Origin: Hymenobacter edaphi
Lineage (GTDB): Bacteria > Bacteroidota > Bacteroidia > Cytophagales > Hymenobacteraceae
Direction: 5' to 3'
DNA length: 41,605 bases
NCBI RefSeq assembly: GCF_003258365.1
Contig: NZ_QHKM01000016.1
Location: 1-41,605, forward strand
Part shown: positions 34,090 to 41,605 of the stretch, one piece after another
Numbering within the stretch: the first letter of the stretch is position 1
How the letters are laid out: the number at the start of each line of letters is the position of its first letter
The notes under the pieces: generated by a model
Seen by the model: the letters and a program-made list of their open reading frames with translations, nothing else
Databases searched by the model: none
Told to the model about the DNA's origin: nothing
Program-made: the position numbers and the translations under genes

Positions 34090-35097
34090 CTATCTACCGA
34101 GTTTCAGCGGCGGGTTGTTTTCCAGGTCGCGGACGGAGCTTTCGGGCAGGTCGGCAATGACTTGCGGGTTCACCACCGGCAACTCGTAGTGGTTGGCCGA
34201 AATGACCGAGGAGCTGTCGATGTGGGCCGGGCCTTCGATAGTCCAGTCCGCCGTTTCCTTTTTCTCGAAGCGGCACTCGTTGCAGATCCACTCCTTCACC
34301 TCGCCGTACTCGTCCTTGCGGGCCGTCACGCGCAACACGTCCTTGCCCTTGTACCAAAGCACCACGCGGCCGCCGCACTTCTCGTGCGAGCAGTTGCGGT
34401 GGGCATTCACGGGCTTCGTGAACCACACCCGCGACTTGAAGCGCCAGGTCTTGTCGGTCAGGGCGCCTACCGGGCACACGTCGATGACGTTGCCGGAGAA
34501 GTCCTGGTCGATGATGTTGTCGATGTAAGTGCCGATTTCGGCGGCGTCGCCGCGGCCCAGCACGCCGTGCACGCGGCGCTCGGTCAGCTGATCGGCCGTG
34601 TACACGCAGCGGTAGCACAGGATGCAGCGCGTCATGTGCAGCTGGATGTAGGGGCCGATGTCGATTTTCTCGAAGGTGCGGCGCTCCTCTTCGTAGCGCG
34701 TCGTCGCCACGCCGTGCTCGAAGGCGAAGTTCTGCAAATCACACTCGCCGGCCTGGTCGCAGACCGGGCAGTCGAGCGGGTGATTAATCAGCAGCATCTC
34801 CACGATGCCCTTGCGCACGTCCAGCACCGACTGGTTGGTGGTGTTTTCCACTACCATCCCGTCCTGCACCGTGGTGATGCACGAGGGCACCAGCTTGGGC
34901 ATGGGGCGCGGGTCTTTGGCCGAGCCGGCCGCCACCTTCACCAGGCAGGCGCGGCACTTGCCGCCCGTGCCCTTGATGGGGGTGTAGTAGCACATGGCCG
35001 GCGGCACGATGTTGCCCCCGATTTTGCGGGCTGCATTCAGGATAGTGGTACCGTCCGGTACTTCTATCTCGATGCCGTCGAAGGTTATTTTAGCCAT
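34090..35097 (-). CDS. nuoG: NADH-quinone oxidoreductase subunit G, short form
   Basis: 335 residues against about 900 in E. coli. It has the iron-sulfur part: a 2Fe-2S site (CYYTPIKGTGGKCRACLVKV), the His-type cluster HPLDCPVCDQAGECDLQN, and a 4Fe-4S site (CILCYRCV with a later CPVGAL). A few more Cys (NCSHEKCGG, ICNECRF) look like a relic of the next cluster domain. The large molybdopterin-like domain is absent. Short NuoG proteins are, as far as known to me, normal in many Bacteroidota, so this is not a truncation by mutation. It carries electrons from NuoF/E to NuoI. Confidence 0.9.
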   Translation of the reverse strand: MAKITFDGIEIEVPDGTTILNAARKIGGNIVPPAMCYYTPIKGTGGKCRACLVKVAAGSAKDPRPMPKLVPSCITTVQDGMVVENTTNQSVLDVRKGIVEMLLINHPLDCPVCDQAGECDLQNFAFEHGVATTRYEEERRTFEKIDIGPYIQLHMTRCILCYRCVYTADQLTERRVHGVLGRGDAAEIGTYIDNIIDQDFSGNVIDVCPVGALTDKTWRFKSRVWFTKPVNAHRNCSHEKCGGRVVLWYKGKDVLRVTARKDEYGEVKEWICNECRFEKKETADWTIEGPAHIDSSSVISANHYELPVVNPQVIADLPESSVRDLENNPPLKLGR

Positions 35098-35126
35098 TTC
35101 TGTGAGAGTCGTATGAGGAGGCGCCT

Positions 35127-35280
35127 GTCATGCTGAGCCTGTCGAAGCATCTCTACCGCTTCGTTGGGCCCGTCCGGTTCGTCATTCCGAGCGAAGTCGA
35201 GGAATCTCGCGTGCCGATGTCAGGTAGTGATTTTACTATCTGACGAAGCGGTAGAGATGCTTCGACAGGCTCAGCATGAC
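35127..35280. repeat. Composite element with 38-bp perfect inverted arms, nuoF-nuoG gap
   Basis: The 38-base arm 35127-35164 (starts GTCATGCTGAGCCTGTCGAA) is exactly complementary to 35243-35280. The 78-base interior holds a second element (CGTCATTCCGAGCGAAGTCG at 35180-35199) and a small hairpin with TTACTATCTG. No gene in 35098-35312. Confidence 0.95.
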
Positions 35281-35312
35281 GTTCTGGGGTGGCAGACGTT
35301 CAAAGTTAAGCC

Positions 35313-36653
35313 TTATACCAAAGCTGCTTTCGCGGAGAAGTACGCGCCGGGGCGGGTGGCTTCCTTAGGGTTAGTCACGTGCCACTCAAACTCGTGGCGG
35401 AAGTGGCGCACGGCGGCGGCAACCGGCCAGGCGGCAGCTTCGCCGAGCGGGCAGATGGTGTTGCCCTCGATTTGCTTGGCCACGCTCACCAGCAGGTCGA
35501 TGTCGTGCATGTGGCCGTGGCCGTGCTCCAGGCGGTGCAGCACCTTTTCCAGCCAGCCCGTACCCTCGCGGCAGGGCGAGCATTGTCCGCACGACTCGTG
35601 GTGGTAGAAGCGCGAGAAGCTCCAGGTGTTGCGCACGATGCAGGTCGTCTCGTCCATGGCAATGAAGCCGCCCGAGCCCAGCATGGTGCCCGTCACGAAG
35701 CCGCCGTCGGAGAGGGACTCGTAGGTCATCAGGCGGTTTTCGCCGGCCGCGGTCTTCAGGATCAGCTCCTTGGGCAGAATCGGCACCGAGGAGCCGCCTG
35801 CCACCACGGCCTTCAGGTCGCGGCCCTTCCAGATGCCGCCGCAGTACTCGTCGGAGTAGATAAACTCCTCCACCGGCACGCCCAGCTCGATTTCGTAGAT
35901 GCCGGGCTTGTTGAGGTGGCCGCAGGCCGAAATCAGCTTGGTGCCGGTGCTCTTGCCGACGCCGATTTTGGCGTACTCGTCGCCCCCGTCGTTTACAATC
36001 GGAACTACCGCCGCAATGGATTCCACGTTGTTGACCACCGTGGGGCGGGCGTAGAGGCCCTGCACGGCCGGGAACGGGGGCTTGTTGCGCGGGTTGCCGC
36101 GCTTGCCTTCCAGGCTTTCCAGCAGAGCGGTTTCCTCGCCGCAGATGTAGGCGCCGCCGCCGGGGTGCACGTGCAAATCCAGGTCGTAGCCCGAGCCCAG
36201 GATGTTCTTGCCCAGGAAGCCATTGGCGTAGGCCTCGGCAATGGCTTTTTCCAGGATTCGCAGCACGTAGAGCAGCTCCCCGCGGATGTAGATGTACGAG
36301 GTGTTGGCGCCCAGCGCGTACGAACTCGTAATCATGCCCTCGATGAGCAGGTGCGGCAGCTTCGACATCAACTGCCGGTCCTTGAAGGTGCCGGGCTCCG
36401 ATTCGTCGGCGTTGCACACCAAATGGCGCGGCACGCCCTCCGGCTTGGCCAGGAAGCTCCACTTCAGGCCCGTGGGGAAACCGGCGCCGCCGCGGCCGCG
36501 CAGGCCCGACTTCTTCACCTCTTCCACCACCTCGTCGGGGGTCATCGTCTTCAGGGCCTTCTCCACCGAGCGGTAGCCGCCGTGTTTGCGGTATACCTCG
36601 AAGGTGTCGATGCCGGGGACGTTAATATGTTCGGTCAGTAGCTTGCGGCCCAT
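35313..36653 (-). CDS. nuoF: NADH-quinone oxidoreductase subunit F
   Basis: 446 residues, the NADH-oxidising subunit with FMN and cluster N3. The glycine-rich flavin/NADH site is GLRGRGGAGFPTGLKW; GAYICGEETALLESLEGKRG follows; the 4Fe-4S ligands are in SCGQCSPCREG and, after about 40 residues, CPLGEAAAW. Start MGRKLLTEHINVPGIDTF at 36653. 18 bases follow the nuoE stop. Confidence 0.97.
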   Translation of the reverse strand: MGRKLLTEHINVPGIDTFEVYRKHGGYRSVEKALKTMTPDEVVEEVKKSGLRGRGGAGFPTGLKWSFLAKPEGVPRHLVCNADESEPGTFKDRQLMSKLPHLLIEGMITSSYALGANTSYIYIRGELLYVLRILEKAIAEAYANGFLGKNILGSGYDLDLHVHPGGGAYICGEETALLESLEGKRGNPRNKPPFPAVQGLYARPTVVNNVESIAAVVPIVNDGGDEYAKIGVGKSTGTKLISACGHLNKPGIYEIELGVPVEEFIYSDEYCGGIWKGRDLKAVVAGGSSVPILPKELILKTAAGENRLMTYESLSDGGFVTGTMLGSGGFIAMDETTCIVRNTWSFSRFYHHESCGQCSPCREGTGWLEKVLHRLEHGHGHMHDIDLLVSVAKQIEGNTICPLGEAAAWPVAAAVRHFRHEFEWHVTNPKEATRPGAYFSAKAALV

Positions 36654-36671
36654 GACGGTAGGATCTACGGG

Positions 36672-37238
36672 TTATTGTTGCGAATGCGCCAGGCCGGTCT
36701 GCTCCCAGGGCAGCAGCGGGCGGTGCACCAGGTTGCGCAGCTCGTTGAGCATGGCGTCGACGGCCTCGGGCGTGTCGAGCTGCTCGTAGTACTTCTCGCG
36801 CACCTGCACGATGGGCGCCGTGCCGCAGGCGGCCAGGCACTCCACTTCTTTCAGGGTAAACAGGCCGTCGGGCGAGGTTTCGCCCACTTTGGCGCCGGTA
36901 AGGCGCTCCAGCTGGGCGGTCAGCTCGTCGGAGCCGCGCAGCATGCAGGGGCCGGTGCGGCAGATTTCCAGCACGTGCTGGCCCACCGGCTTGAGGTTGA
37001 ACATCGTGTAGAACGAGGACACCTCGTACACCTCGATGGGCAGGATGCCGATGGTTTCGGCCACCAGGTCCTGGACCTCGGGGCTCACCCAGCCGCCAAA
37101 CTCCGCCTGCGCGATGTGCAGGATGGGCAGCAGGGCCGACTTGCGGCGCTCGGCCGGGTAGTGCTCAAACAAACGGGCAATTTCGGCCTTGGCGGCTTCG
37201 GAGAATTGCGGCTTTACGGTCGCGGTTGTCGATTCCAT
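36672..37238 (-). CDS. nuoE: NADH-quinone oxidoreductase subunit E
   Basis: A 188-residue thioredoxin-like subunit with the 2Fe-2S cluster N1a. Ligand pattern: CRTGPCMLRG (C-x4-C) and ECLAACGTAP (C-x3-C). The start at 37238 (MESTTATVKPQFSEAAKAEI) is preferred to 37271, which overlaps the nuoD end. N-terminal helical bundle FEHYPAERRKSALLPILHIA is typical. Confidence 0.96.
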   Translation of the reverse strand: MESTTATVKPQFSEAAKAEIARLFEHYPAERRKSALLPILHIAQAEFGGWVSPEVQDLVAETIGILPIEVYEVSSFYTMFNLKPVGQHVLEICRTGPCMLRGSDELTAQLERLTGAKVGETSPDGLFTLKEVECLAACGTAPIVQVREKYYEQLDTPEAVDAMLNELRNLVHRPLLPWEQTGLAHSQQ

Positions 37239-37248
37239 TAGCAGCAGG

Positions 37249-38511
37249 TTAAGCGTCCAATTCGCCAGCAATGACGTTCATGGAGCTCAGGGTAATGATG
37301 GCGTCGGAGAGGGTCGAGCCTACCACCATTTCGGGGTAAGCCTGGTAGTAGATGTAGCAGGGCCGGCGGAAGTGCAGGCGGTAGGGCGTGCGCCCGCCGT
37401 CCGAAATCAGGTAAAAGCCCAACTCGCCGTTACCGCCTTCCACCGAGTGGTACACCTCACCCACCGGGGCGTCGATTTCGCCCATGATGATTTTGAAGTG
37501 GTAGATCAGGGCCTCCATGTTGCGGTACACCTCCTGCTTGGGGGGCAGGTAGTAGTGCGGCGCGTCGGCGTGGTAGGGGCCTTCGGGCAGGTTTTCCAGC
37601 GCCTGGTTGATGATGCGCAGGCTCTGCCAGATTTCCTCGTTGCGCACCAGGTACCGGTCGTAGGTGTCGCCGTTGGTGCCCACCGGAATTTCGAAGTCGA
37701 AGTCCTGGTACGAGGAGTAGGGGTTCATCACCCGCACGTCGTAGTCGACGCCGGCGGCGCGCAGGTTGGGCCCCGTGAAGCCGTAGTTCAGGGCGCGTTC
37801 CGCGGTAATCGGACCCACGTTGATGGTGCGGTCCATGAAGATGCGGTTGCGGTCGAACAGGTTCTGGAACTCGCGCATCACCGCCGGGAAGCGCTTCAGC
37901 CAGGTGCGCAGCTTCTCCAACGCCACCGGCGAGAGGTCCCGCTCCATGCCGCCCACGCGGCCCATGTTGGTGGTCAGGCGCGAGCCGCAGACCTCCTCGT
38001 AGATTTCGTAGATGTTTTCGCGCTCCTCAAACAGGTAGAGGAAGCCCGAAAACGCGCCGGTGTCCACGCCCAGGATGCCGTTGCAGACCAGGTGGTCGGC
38101 AATGCGGGCCAGCTCCATCATGATGACGCGGATGTACTGGGCACGCTTGGGCACTTCCACGCCCAGCAGCTTTTCCACCGTCATGTGCCAGCCCATGTTG
38201 TTGATGGGGCTGGAGCAGTAGTTCATCCGGTCCGTCAGCGGCGTAATCTGGTAGAAGGGGCGCCGCTCGGCAATCTTCTCGAAAGCCCGGTGGATGTAGC
38301 CGATGGTGGGCACGCCGGAAATGATTTTCTCGCCATCCATTTGCAGGATGTTCTGGAAAATGCCGTGCGTGGCCGGGTGCGTGGGACCCAGGTTCAGCGT
38401 AGTGAGGTCGGTACCGAAGTCCTCGGTCTTGGTGACCATCACGCCGCGCTGCTGCTGGGCCGCCTCGTGGTGAATATGCTCCGTCGCGGTAAGGGCGTCG
38501 TTCGTTGCCAT
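37249..38511 (-). CDS. nuoD: NADH-quinone oxidoreductase subunit D
   Basis: 420 residues, related to the large subunit of NiFe hydrogenases; forms the quinone site with NuoB. Marks: LNLGPTHPATHGIFQ, the family-wide RMNYCSSPINNMGW, GFTGPNLRAAGVDYDVR and, at the C-terminus, ISDGGRTPYRLHFRRPC. Start at 38511 (MATNDALTATEHIHHEAAQQ) chosen because the upstream frame is REP-like DNA. It ends 10 bases before the nuoE start. Confidence 0.97.
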   Translation of the reverse strand: MATNDALTATEHIHHEAAQQQRGVMVTKTEDFGTDLTTLNLGPTHPATHGIFQNILQMDGEKIISGVPTIGYIHRAFEKIAERRPFYQITPLTDRMNYCSSPINNMGWHMTVEKLLGVEVPKRAQYIRVIMMELARIADHLVCNGILGVDTGAFSGFLYLFEERENIYEIYEEVCGSRLTTNMGRVGGMERDLSPVALEKLRTWLKRFPAVMREFQNLFDRNRIFMDRTINVGPITAERALNYGFTGPNLRAAGVDYDVRVMNPYSSYQDFDFEIPVGTNGDTYDRYLVRNEEIWQSLRIINQALENLPEGPYHADAPHYYLPPKQEVYRNMEALIYHFKIIMGEIDAPVGEVYHSVEGGNGELGFYLISDGGRTPYRLHFRRPCYIYYQAYPEMVVGSTLSDAIITLSSMNVIAGELDA

Positions 38512-38518
38512 TGTTGGG

Positions 38519-38622
38519 TTTGTCATCCTGGGCGCAGCGAAGGACCTTATCACGTCCGCGCCTGGGGTTTCTTACTCTGATGAAGGCCGCCGTGATAAGG
38601 TGCTTCCTTCGTCAGCATGACA
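38519..38622. repeat. REP-like inverted repeat, nuoC-nuoD gap
   Basis: TTGTCATCCTGGGCGCAGCG (38519 on) and CTTCGTCAGCATGACAA (ends 38622) are the outer arms; ACCTTATCACG (38543-38553) and CGTGATAAGGT (38590-38600) pair perfectly inside. Member of the GTCATGCTGAG family with more drift. Confidence 0.8.
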
Positions 38623-38628
38623 AATGGG

Positions 38629-39198
38629 TTATCGGCCGAAGAAGAGGTCGGTTTTGTCTTCGCGGGTGCCGTCTTCCAGCGGGTACTCCTTGCGCATGGG
38701 GTGGTAGTCCATGTCCTCCACGTTCAGGATGCGGATCAGGTTGGGGTGCCCGGTGAAGATGATGCCGTAGAAGTCGAAGGCTTCGCGCTCCATCCAGTTG
38801 GCGGTGGCGTAGATGTCGGTCATCGTTGGCACCACCGGATCGGCGATGGGGAAGAAGATTTTCAGGCGCAGCCGGATGTTGTGGATCATGCTGTGCAGCT
38901 GGTACACCACGCTCAGCTCCTCGCCCTGGCGCTCGGGCCAGTGCACGCCGCACATGGTGGTCAGGAAGTTGAGCAGCAGCTCCTTCTCGCCGTGCAGCAC
39001 GTCCAGGATTTCGTGGATGCGGTGCCGGCTGACGGTAGCCGTGAGCAGGCCGTAAGGCTCCTCCACGTCCGAAAACGTATCGGCGCCGAACAGGCCGTGC
39101 AGGCGCGCCAGCAGCTGCTCGTTGCTGATGGCCGCGTGGGCTTTCACGTAATCCGCCGCCTTGGCCTGGGCCGCCGGCGAAGTGTTGAGGTCGGTCAT
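38629..39198 (-). CDS. nuoC: NADH-quinone oxidoreductase subunit C
   Basis: 189 residues, the 30-kDa-type subunit of the peripheral arm. Marks: LHSMIHNIRLRLKIFFP, VPTMTDIYATANWMEREAFD, FYGIIFTGHPNLIRIL and, at the end, HPMRKEYPLEDGTREDKT. It is separate from nuoD, not fused as in E. coli. Start MTDLNTSPAAQAKAADYV at 39198. Confidence 0.96.
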   Translation of the reverse strand: MTDLNTSPAAQAKAADYVKAHAAISNEQLLARLHGLFGADTFSDVEEPYGLLTATVSRHRIHEILDVLHGEKELLLNFLTTMCGVHWPERQGEELSVVYQLHSMIHNIRLRLKIFFPIADPVVPTMTDIYATANWMEREAFDFYGIIFTGHPNLIRILNVEDMDYHPMRKEYPLEDGTREDKTDLFFGR

Positions 39199-39204
39199 TC
39201 TGGG

Positions 39205-39265
39205 AGGAGTTAGGAGACAGAAGCCAGGAGGTAGGAAGCCGATGTGATTCTGGCTCCTAACTCCT
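39205..39265. repeat. Word-type inverted repeat, nuoB-nuoC gap
   Basis: AGGAGTTAGGAGACAG (39205-39220) pairs with 39250-39265 at 15 of 16 positions, and further AGGAG/CTCCT words extend both sides (up to 39238 and 39279). It fills nearly the whole 79-base gap. Confidence 0.85.
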
Positions 39266-39277
39266 AGCTCCTAACTT

Positions 39278-39835
39278 CTACTTGATATTATAGGACGCCA
39301 GCAGGGCCTGGTACTCGGGCGAGTTGCGGCGGCGAATCGACTCGTTCTTGGCCAGCTCCTGCACGCGCATCAGGCCTTCGAGCACCTGCTCGGGGCGGGG
39401 CGGGCAACCGGGCACGTACACGTCGACGGGGATGATGCGGTCGATGCCCTGCAGCACGGAGTAGCTGTCGAAGATGCCGCCCGAGGAGGCGCAGGCGCCC
39501 ATGGCCAGCACCCAGCGGGGCTCGGCCATCTGCTCGTACACCTGCTTCACGATGGGGGCCATCTTCTTGGCAATGGTGCCCATCACCATCAGCAGGTCGG
39601 CCTGCCGGGGCGAAAACGACGGGCGCTCCGAGCCGAAGCGCGAAATGTCGTAGTGGGCGCCCATGGTGGCCATGAACTCGATGCCGCAGCAGGAGGTGGC
39701 AAAGGGCAGGGGCCACAGGGAGTTGGCGCGGGCAATGCCCACCACCTTGTCCAGGGAAGTAGCGAAGAAACCGGCACCCTCAACCCCTTCCGGGGCGGCT
39801 ACGGTTTTGATTTCAGGAACGCGGGTATCACTCAT
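39278..39835 (-). CDS. nuoB: NADH-quinone oxidoreductase subunit B
   Basis: 185 residues. It holds cluster N2, the last one before quinone; the ligands are the tandem Cys of [11 protein letters not shown], then MGACASSGG and [10 protein letters not shown]. Start at 39835 ([20 protein letters not shown]); the open frame continues 14 codons upstream to 39877, possible but less typical. Confidence 0.97.
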   Translation of the reverse strand: MSDTRVPEIKTVAAPEGVEGAGFFATSLDKVVGIARANSLWPLPFATSCCGIEFMATMGAHYDISRFGSERPSFSPRQADLLMVMGTIAKKMAPIVKQVYEQMAEPRWVLAMGACASSGGIFDSYSVLQGIDRIIPVDVYVPGCPPRPEQVLEGLMRVQELAKNESIRRRNSPEYQALLASYNIK

Positions 39836-39924
39836 GACGAACGTCTCAGTTGGGGAAGTAAGCGGGGCGGCAACCACAGTATTCCGAACACCAGCCCGGA
39901 AATAAAGGTTTGGCGGCCTTTAGC

Positions 39925-40311
39925 TTAGTTCTGCCACTTCAGGATGCCTTTCTTGATGATGTAGTAGAAGCCGGCCAGCAGCAGGCCCATGAACATGAGC
40001 ATCTCCACGAAGCCGAACATGCCCAGCTCGCGGAAATTCACGGCCCAGGGGTACATGAAGATGACTTCCACGTCGAAGAGCACGAAGAGGATGGCCGTCA
40101 GGAAGTACTTCACCGAAATCGGGGTGCGGGCGTTGCCCACCGACTCGATGCCGCACTCGAACGAGGCGTCCTTCACCTTGGAGTTGCGCTTCGGCCCGAC
40201 GAGGTGGGACACCACCATCGAGAAGGCGACGAAGGCCAGGGCAAGGCCAAACTGGATGAGAATCGGCAGGTAATCGGCCGGTTGGTAGGCAACGGGAGTG
40301 GCTAACAGCAT
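39925..40311 (-). CDS. nuoA: NADH-quinone oxidoreductase subunit A
   Basis: 128 residues from ATG 40311 (MLLATPVAYQPADYLPIL), three membrane helices. Marks: GPKRNSKVKDASFECGIE and, in helix 2, FLTAILFVLFDVEVIFMYPW with the conserved acidic residues. An in-frame ATG at 40347 (MPFFNSTTV) lies about at the expected transcription start, so it would be leaderless; 40311 is preferred but not certain. First gene of the operon. It has the best promoter of the window. Confidence 0.95.
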   Translation of the reverse strand: MLLATPVAYQPADYLPILIQFGLALAFVAFSMVVSHLVGPKRNSKVKDASFECGIESVGNARTPISVKYFLTAILFVLFDVEVIFMYPWAVNFRELGMFGFVEMLMFMGLLLAGFYYIIKKGILKWQN

Positions 40312-40353
40312 GGCAGCAGGAACGGTTGTGCTGTTGAAAAAAGGCATTGGCGG

Positions 40354-40384
40354 CAAAGGTAGGACGAAAACCGGGGGGGTGCAA
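40354..40384 (-). promoter_or_regulatory. Promoter of the nuoA-J operon
   Basis: Minus strand: TTG (complement of 40382-40384), 20 bases, then TACCTTTG (complement of 40354-40361), a full match to the Bacteroidota consensus. Expected start near 40348. Confidence 0.65.
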
Positions 40385-40407
40385 CGAATCGGGATACCCA
40401 GGCGGCG

Positions 40408-40415
40408 TATCTTTG
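40408..40415 (+). promoter_or_regulatory. -7 box of the Uma2 gene
   Basis: TATCTTTG, a perfect -7 match on the plus strand, back to back with the nuoA promoter (47 bases between the boxes). No TTG at the usual spacing. Confidence 0.4.
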
Positions 40416-40509
40416 GAGAAACTGCGCGGCGGGGCGAATGATGTCGTCACTCATTAACAAACGACGCCAGTTTGCGAACTTCCAGCACAAACTTGCTTGC
40501 TCTCTGACT

Positions 40510-41106
40510 ATGGCTCACCCTCAGCTCGATAAGCGTATCTATACGGTAGAAGAGTATCTGGCGCTGGAAGAGGTGTCAGAAGTACGCCATGAATTCTATC
40601 AAGGCGAAATCTTCGCCATGACTGGCGCTTCGTTACCGCACAACCGGGTGCTGGGCAACAGCTACATGGCGCTAATGAATCGTTTGAATCTGGATTCCTG
40701 CGAAGCTTTTGTCGACGGTGCTCTGGTTGAAATCAGCGCTGACTGCTTCCTATACCCGGATGTAGTAGTGTCCTGCCACGATGAGGACTTGGCCTCTGAC
40801 CGTATTCTGCGCTATCCGTCAGTTATCATCGAAGTCCTTTCGCCCAAAACCGCCGACTACGACCGTACCAGCAAGTTGCGGCTGTACCAGCAACTGCCTT
40901 CGCTGCAGCATTACGTGCTGATCCGCCAGGATTACTGTTGGGTGGATTGCCTGACGCGAACTGCCGATGAATGGAGCTTGCGCGTGTATGATTCGCTGGC
41001 GGATGAGTTGGAACTGTCGGCGTTGGGTATCCGAATTCCGCTGGCGGAATTATACAAGCGGGTTAAGCTGGGTAACCCACCACAGCTTCGTCCTGATATG
41101 CAATAG
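40510..41106 (+). CDS. Uma2-family nuclease-like protein
   Basis: 198 residues from ATG 40510 (MAHPQLDKRIYTVEEYLALE); the frame is open from 40438, nearer the promoter, and that start cannot be excluded. The Uma2/DUF820 fold is a PD-(D/E)xK nuclease: VRHEFYQGEIFAMTGAS, catalytic YPDVVVSC (Asp) and IEVLSPKTADYD (Glu, with Lys), then KLRLYQQLPSLQHYVLI. Such genes occur in many copies in cyanobacteria and Bacteroidota and their role is unsettled. Key residues are present. GC is lower than in the nuo genes. A terminator follows. Confidence 0.88.
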   Translation: MAHPQLDKRIYTVEEYLALEEVSEVRHEFYQGEIFAMTGASLPHNRVLGNSYMALMNRLNLDSCEAFVDGALVEISADCFLYPDVVVSCHDEDLASDRILRYPSVIIEVLSPKTADYDRTSKLRLYQQLPSLQHYVLIRQDYCWVDCLTRTADEWSLRVYDSLADELELSALGIRIPLAELYKRVKLGNPPQLRPDMQ

Positions 41107-41149
41107 TAATAGAAAAGCCCCTTAGTCAAAGGCGGCTTTTCTATTACTA
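41105..41149. terminator. Bidirectional terminator, Uma2 gene / truncated gene
   Basis: AGTAATAGAAAAGCC (41105-41119) and GGCTTTTCTATTACT (41135-41149) are perfect complements, with T-rich and A-rich ends, between convergent genes. Confidence 0.85.
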
Positions 41150-41150
41150 G

Positions 41151-41520
41151 TCAAAACTTAAAAGAGCTATGGGTATATGCCATCTGCACTACCCAACCAT
41201 TATTACGCTTTTGACAAAGAACATATTTGCTACTACCTCCGCCTTCATCAGACCAAGTGAGTTGAAAGAATGCTTTGGAAAAATCTTTGTTGAAAACCAC
41301 TCTAGAAAGCCTGTAAGCAGTGGGTACATCATCTTTAGATGCTGCAATTTTTGGCGTAAATGCTGCGTGTGCCGCTATTTGCTGGATAGGTAATGTAATA
41401 GTCGAATGACGCGTCTGAGACCAGTTAGTGGTGTCATTCAGTAGGCGTATAAAATCAGGTGACGCCTCGTGTTCCTGAGTAAGAGCGTGTTGGGGAATTG
41501 CTGTTGGGGTAAAAGAAAAC
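41151..41520 (-). pseudogene. Hypothetical gene truncated at its 5' end by an IS
   Basis: The minus-strand frame ending TGA 41151-41153 has no start codon, but its translation is natural protein: PIQQIAAHAAFTPKIAASKD, YRLSRVVFNKDFSKAFFQLT, WSDEGGGSSKYVLCQKRNNG, then WVVQMAYTHSSFKF. About 122 codons remain. It runs up to 41520, where an IS-like end begins, and meets a stop a few codons inside the element. The N-terminal part has been lost or lies beyond the IS. No family recognised. GC is low. Confidence 0.65.
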
Positions 41521-41605
41521 GAGCCAGTAAGTTGCGCCGGGAGTTCCTAGGCTCTCGGTCGCATTATGGTTGACGGCTATCAACCCCTCACTGACTCGCA
41601 GTGGC
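41521..41605 (+). mobile_element. Left end of an IS5-family insertion sequence
   Basis: GAGCCAGTAAGTTGCGCCGG at 41521 fits the GAGCC-type terminus of the IS1031/IS427 groups, with a transposase start 45 bases in. It marks exactly where the coding sense of the minus-strand gene ends. The right end is outside the window. Confidence 0.55.
41566..41605 (+). CDS. IS5-family transposase, N-terminal start (partial)
   Basis: MVDGYQPLTDSQW begins at ATG 41566 and runs off the end. The phrase LTDSQWxxIxPLLP opens IS5-family (DUF4096-type) transposases. Only 13 residues are visible, so the family is likely but not proven. Confidence 0.55.
   Translation, partial: MVDGYQPLTDSQW

Noticed and set aside
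34090-35097. nuoG as a truncated or misassembled gene
   Set aside because: The frame ends cleanly, a normal repeat gap follows, and short NuoG proteins are usual in this phylum.
33115-35136. 673-codon plus-strand frame opposite nuoH and nuoG
   Set aside because: Shadow frame spanning two real genes and a repeat gap.
41169-41393. Plus-strand 74-codon frame after the Uma2 gene
   Set aside because: The minus strand of this stretch reads as natural protein without stops, so the plus frame is the shadow.

Overview
The window looks like a chromosomal segment of a GC-rich member of the Bacteroidota, most likely Hymenobacter or a close relative in the Cytophagales. The grounds are the promoter signals (TAnnTTTG-type -7 boxes with a TTG about 20 bases upstream), few recognisable Shine-Dalgarno sites, a two-propeller Y_Y_Y sensor kinase, a short NuoG without the molybdopterin part, and a sorting-domain-like secreted protein. 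The taxon is inferred from gene families and signals; no marker gene such as rRNA is present.

Layout. 1-127: 3' end of an IS1-family element. 580-1050 (-): small secreted protein. 1296-3958 (+): aspS and two small hypothetical genes. 3975-5009 (-): PhyH-type dioxygenase. 5211-11724: urease locus, with ureD (+) facing ureG, ureF, ureC, an unrelated membrane-protein gene, a fused ureAB and a UreH/NiCoT-like nickel permease gene (all -). No ureE is seen. 11922-12345: wreck of an SdpR/SdpI (autorepressor/immunity) pair. 12433-16344: propeller sensor histidine kinase and its LuxR-type response regulator, followed by a frameshifted small exported peptide. 16914-17714: PolB-like 3'-5' exonuclease. 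17724-18314: two more frameshifted small genes. 18440-21148: tandem pair of DUF937-TM-OmpA proteins. 21380-23023: secreted YtcJ-like amidohydrolase.

23139-40311 carries all 14 genes of respiratory complex I, on the minus strand, in two blocks: nuoA-B-C-D-E-F-G(short)-H-I-J and nuoK-L-M-N. Between J and K lie a plus-strand ECF sigma factor with a small membrane partner, and two minus-strand genes of lower GC. A terminator after nuoJ and a -7 box before nuoK suggest two transcription units. A third low-GC membrane-protein gene sits between nuoL and nuoM. 40510-41106 (+): Uma2-family nuclease-like protein. 41151-41520 (-): 3' part of a hypothetical gene cut by an IS5-family element whose transposase starts at 41566 and runs off the window.

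The most striking feature outside genes is the intergenic DNA. Many gaps inside operons hold large inverted repeats of two kinds. One kind is a dispersed REP-like family with GTCATGCTGAG/CTCAGCATGAC ends (38-bp and 30-bp perfect arms at two sites). The other consists of hairpins whose arms are built from short repeated words, a different word at each site. Terminators often carry a CCTGAT/ATCAGG tip.
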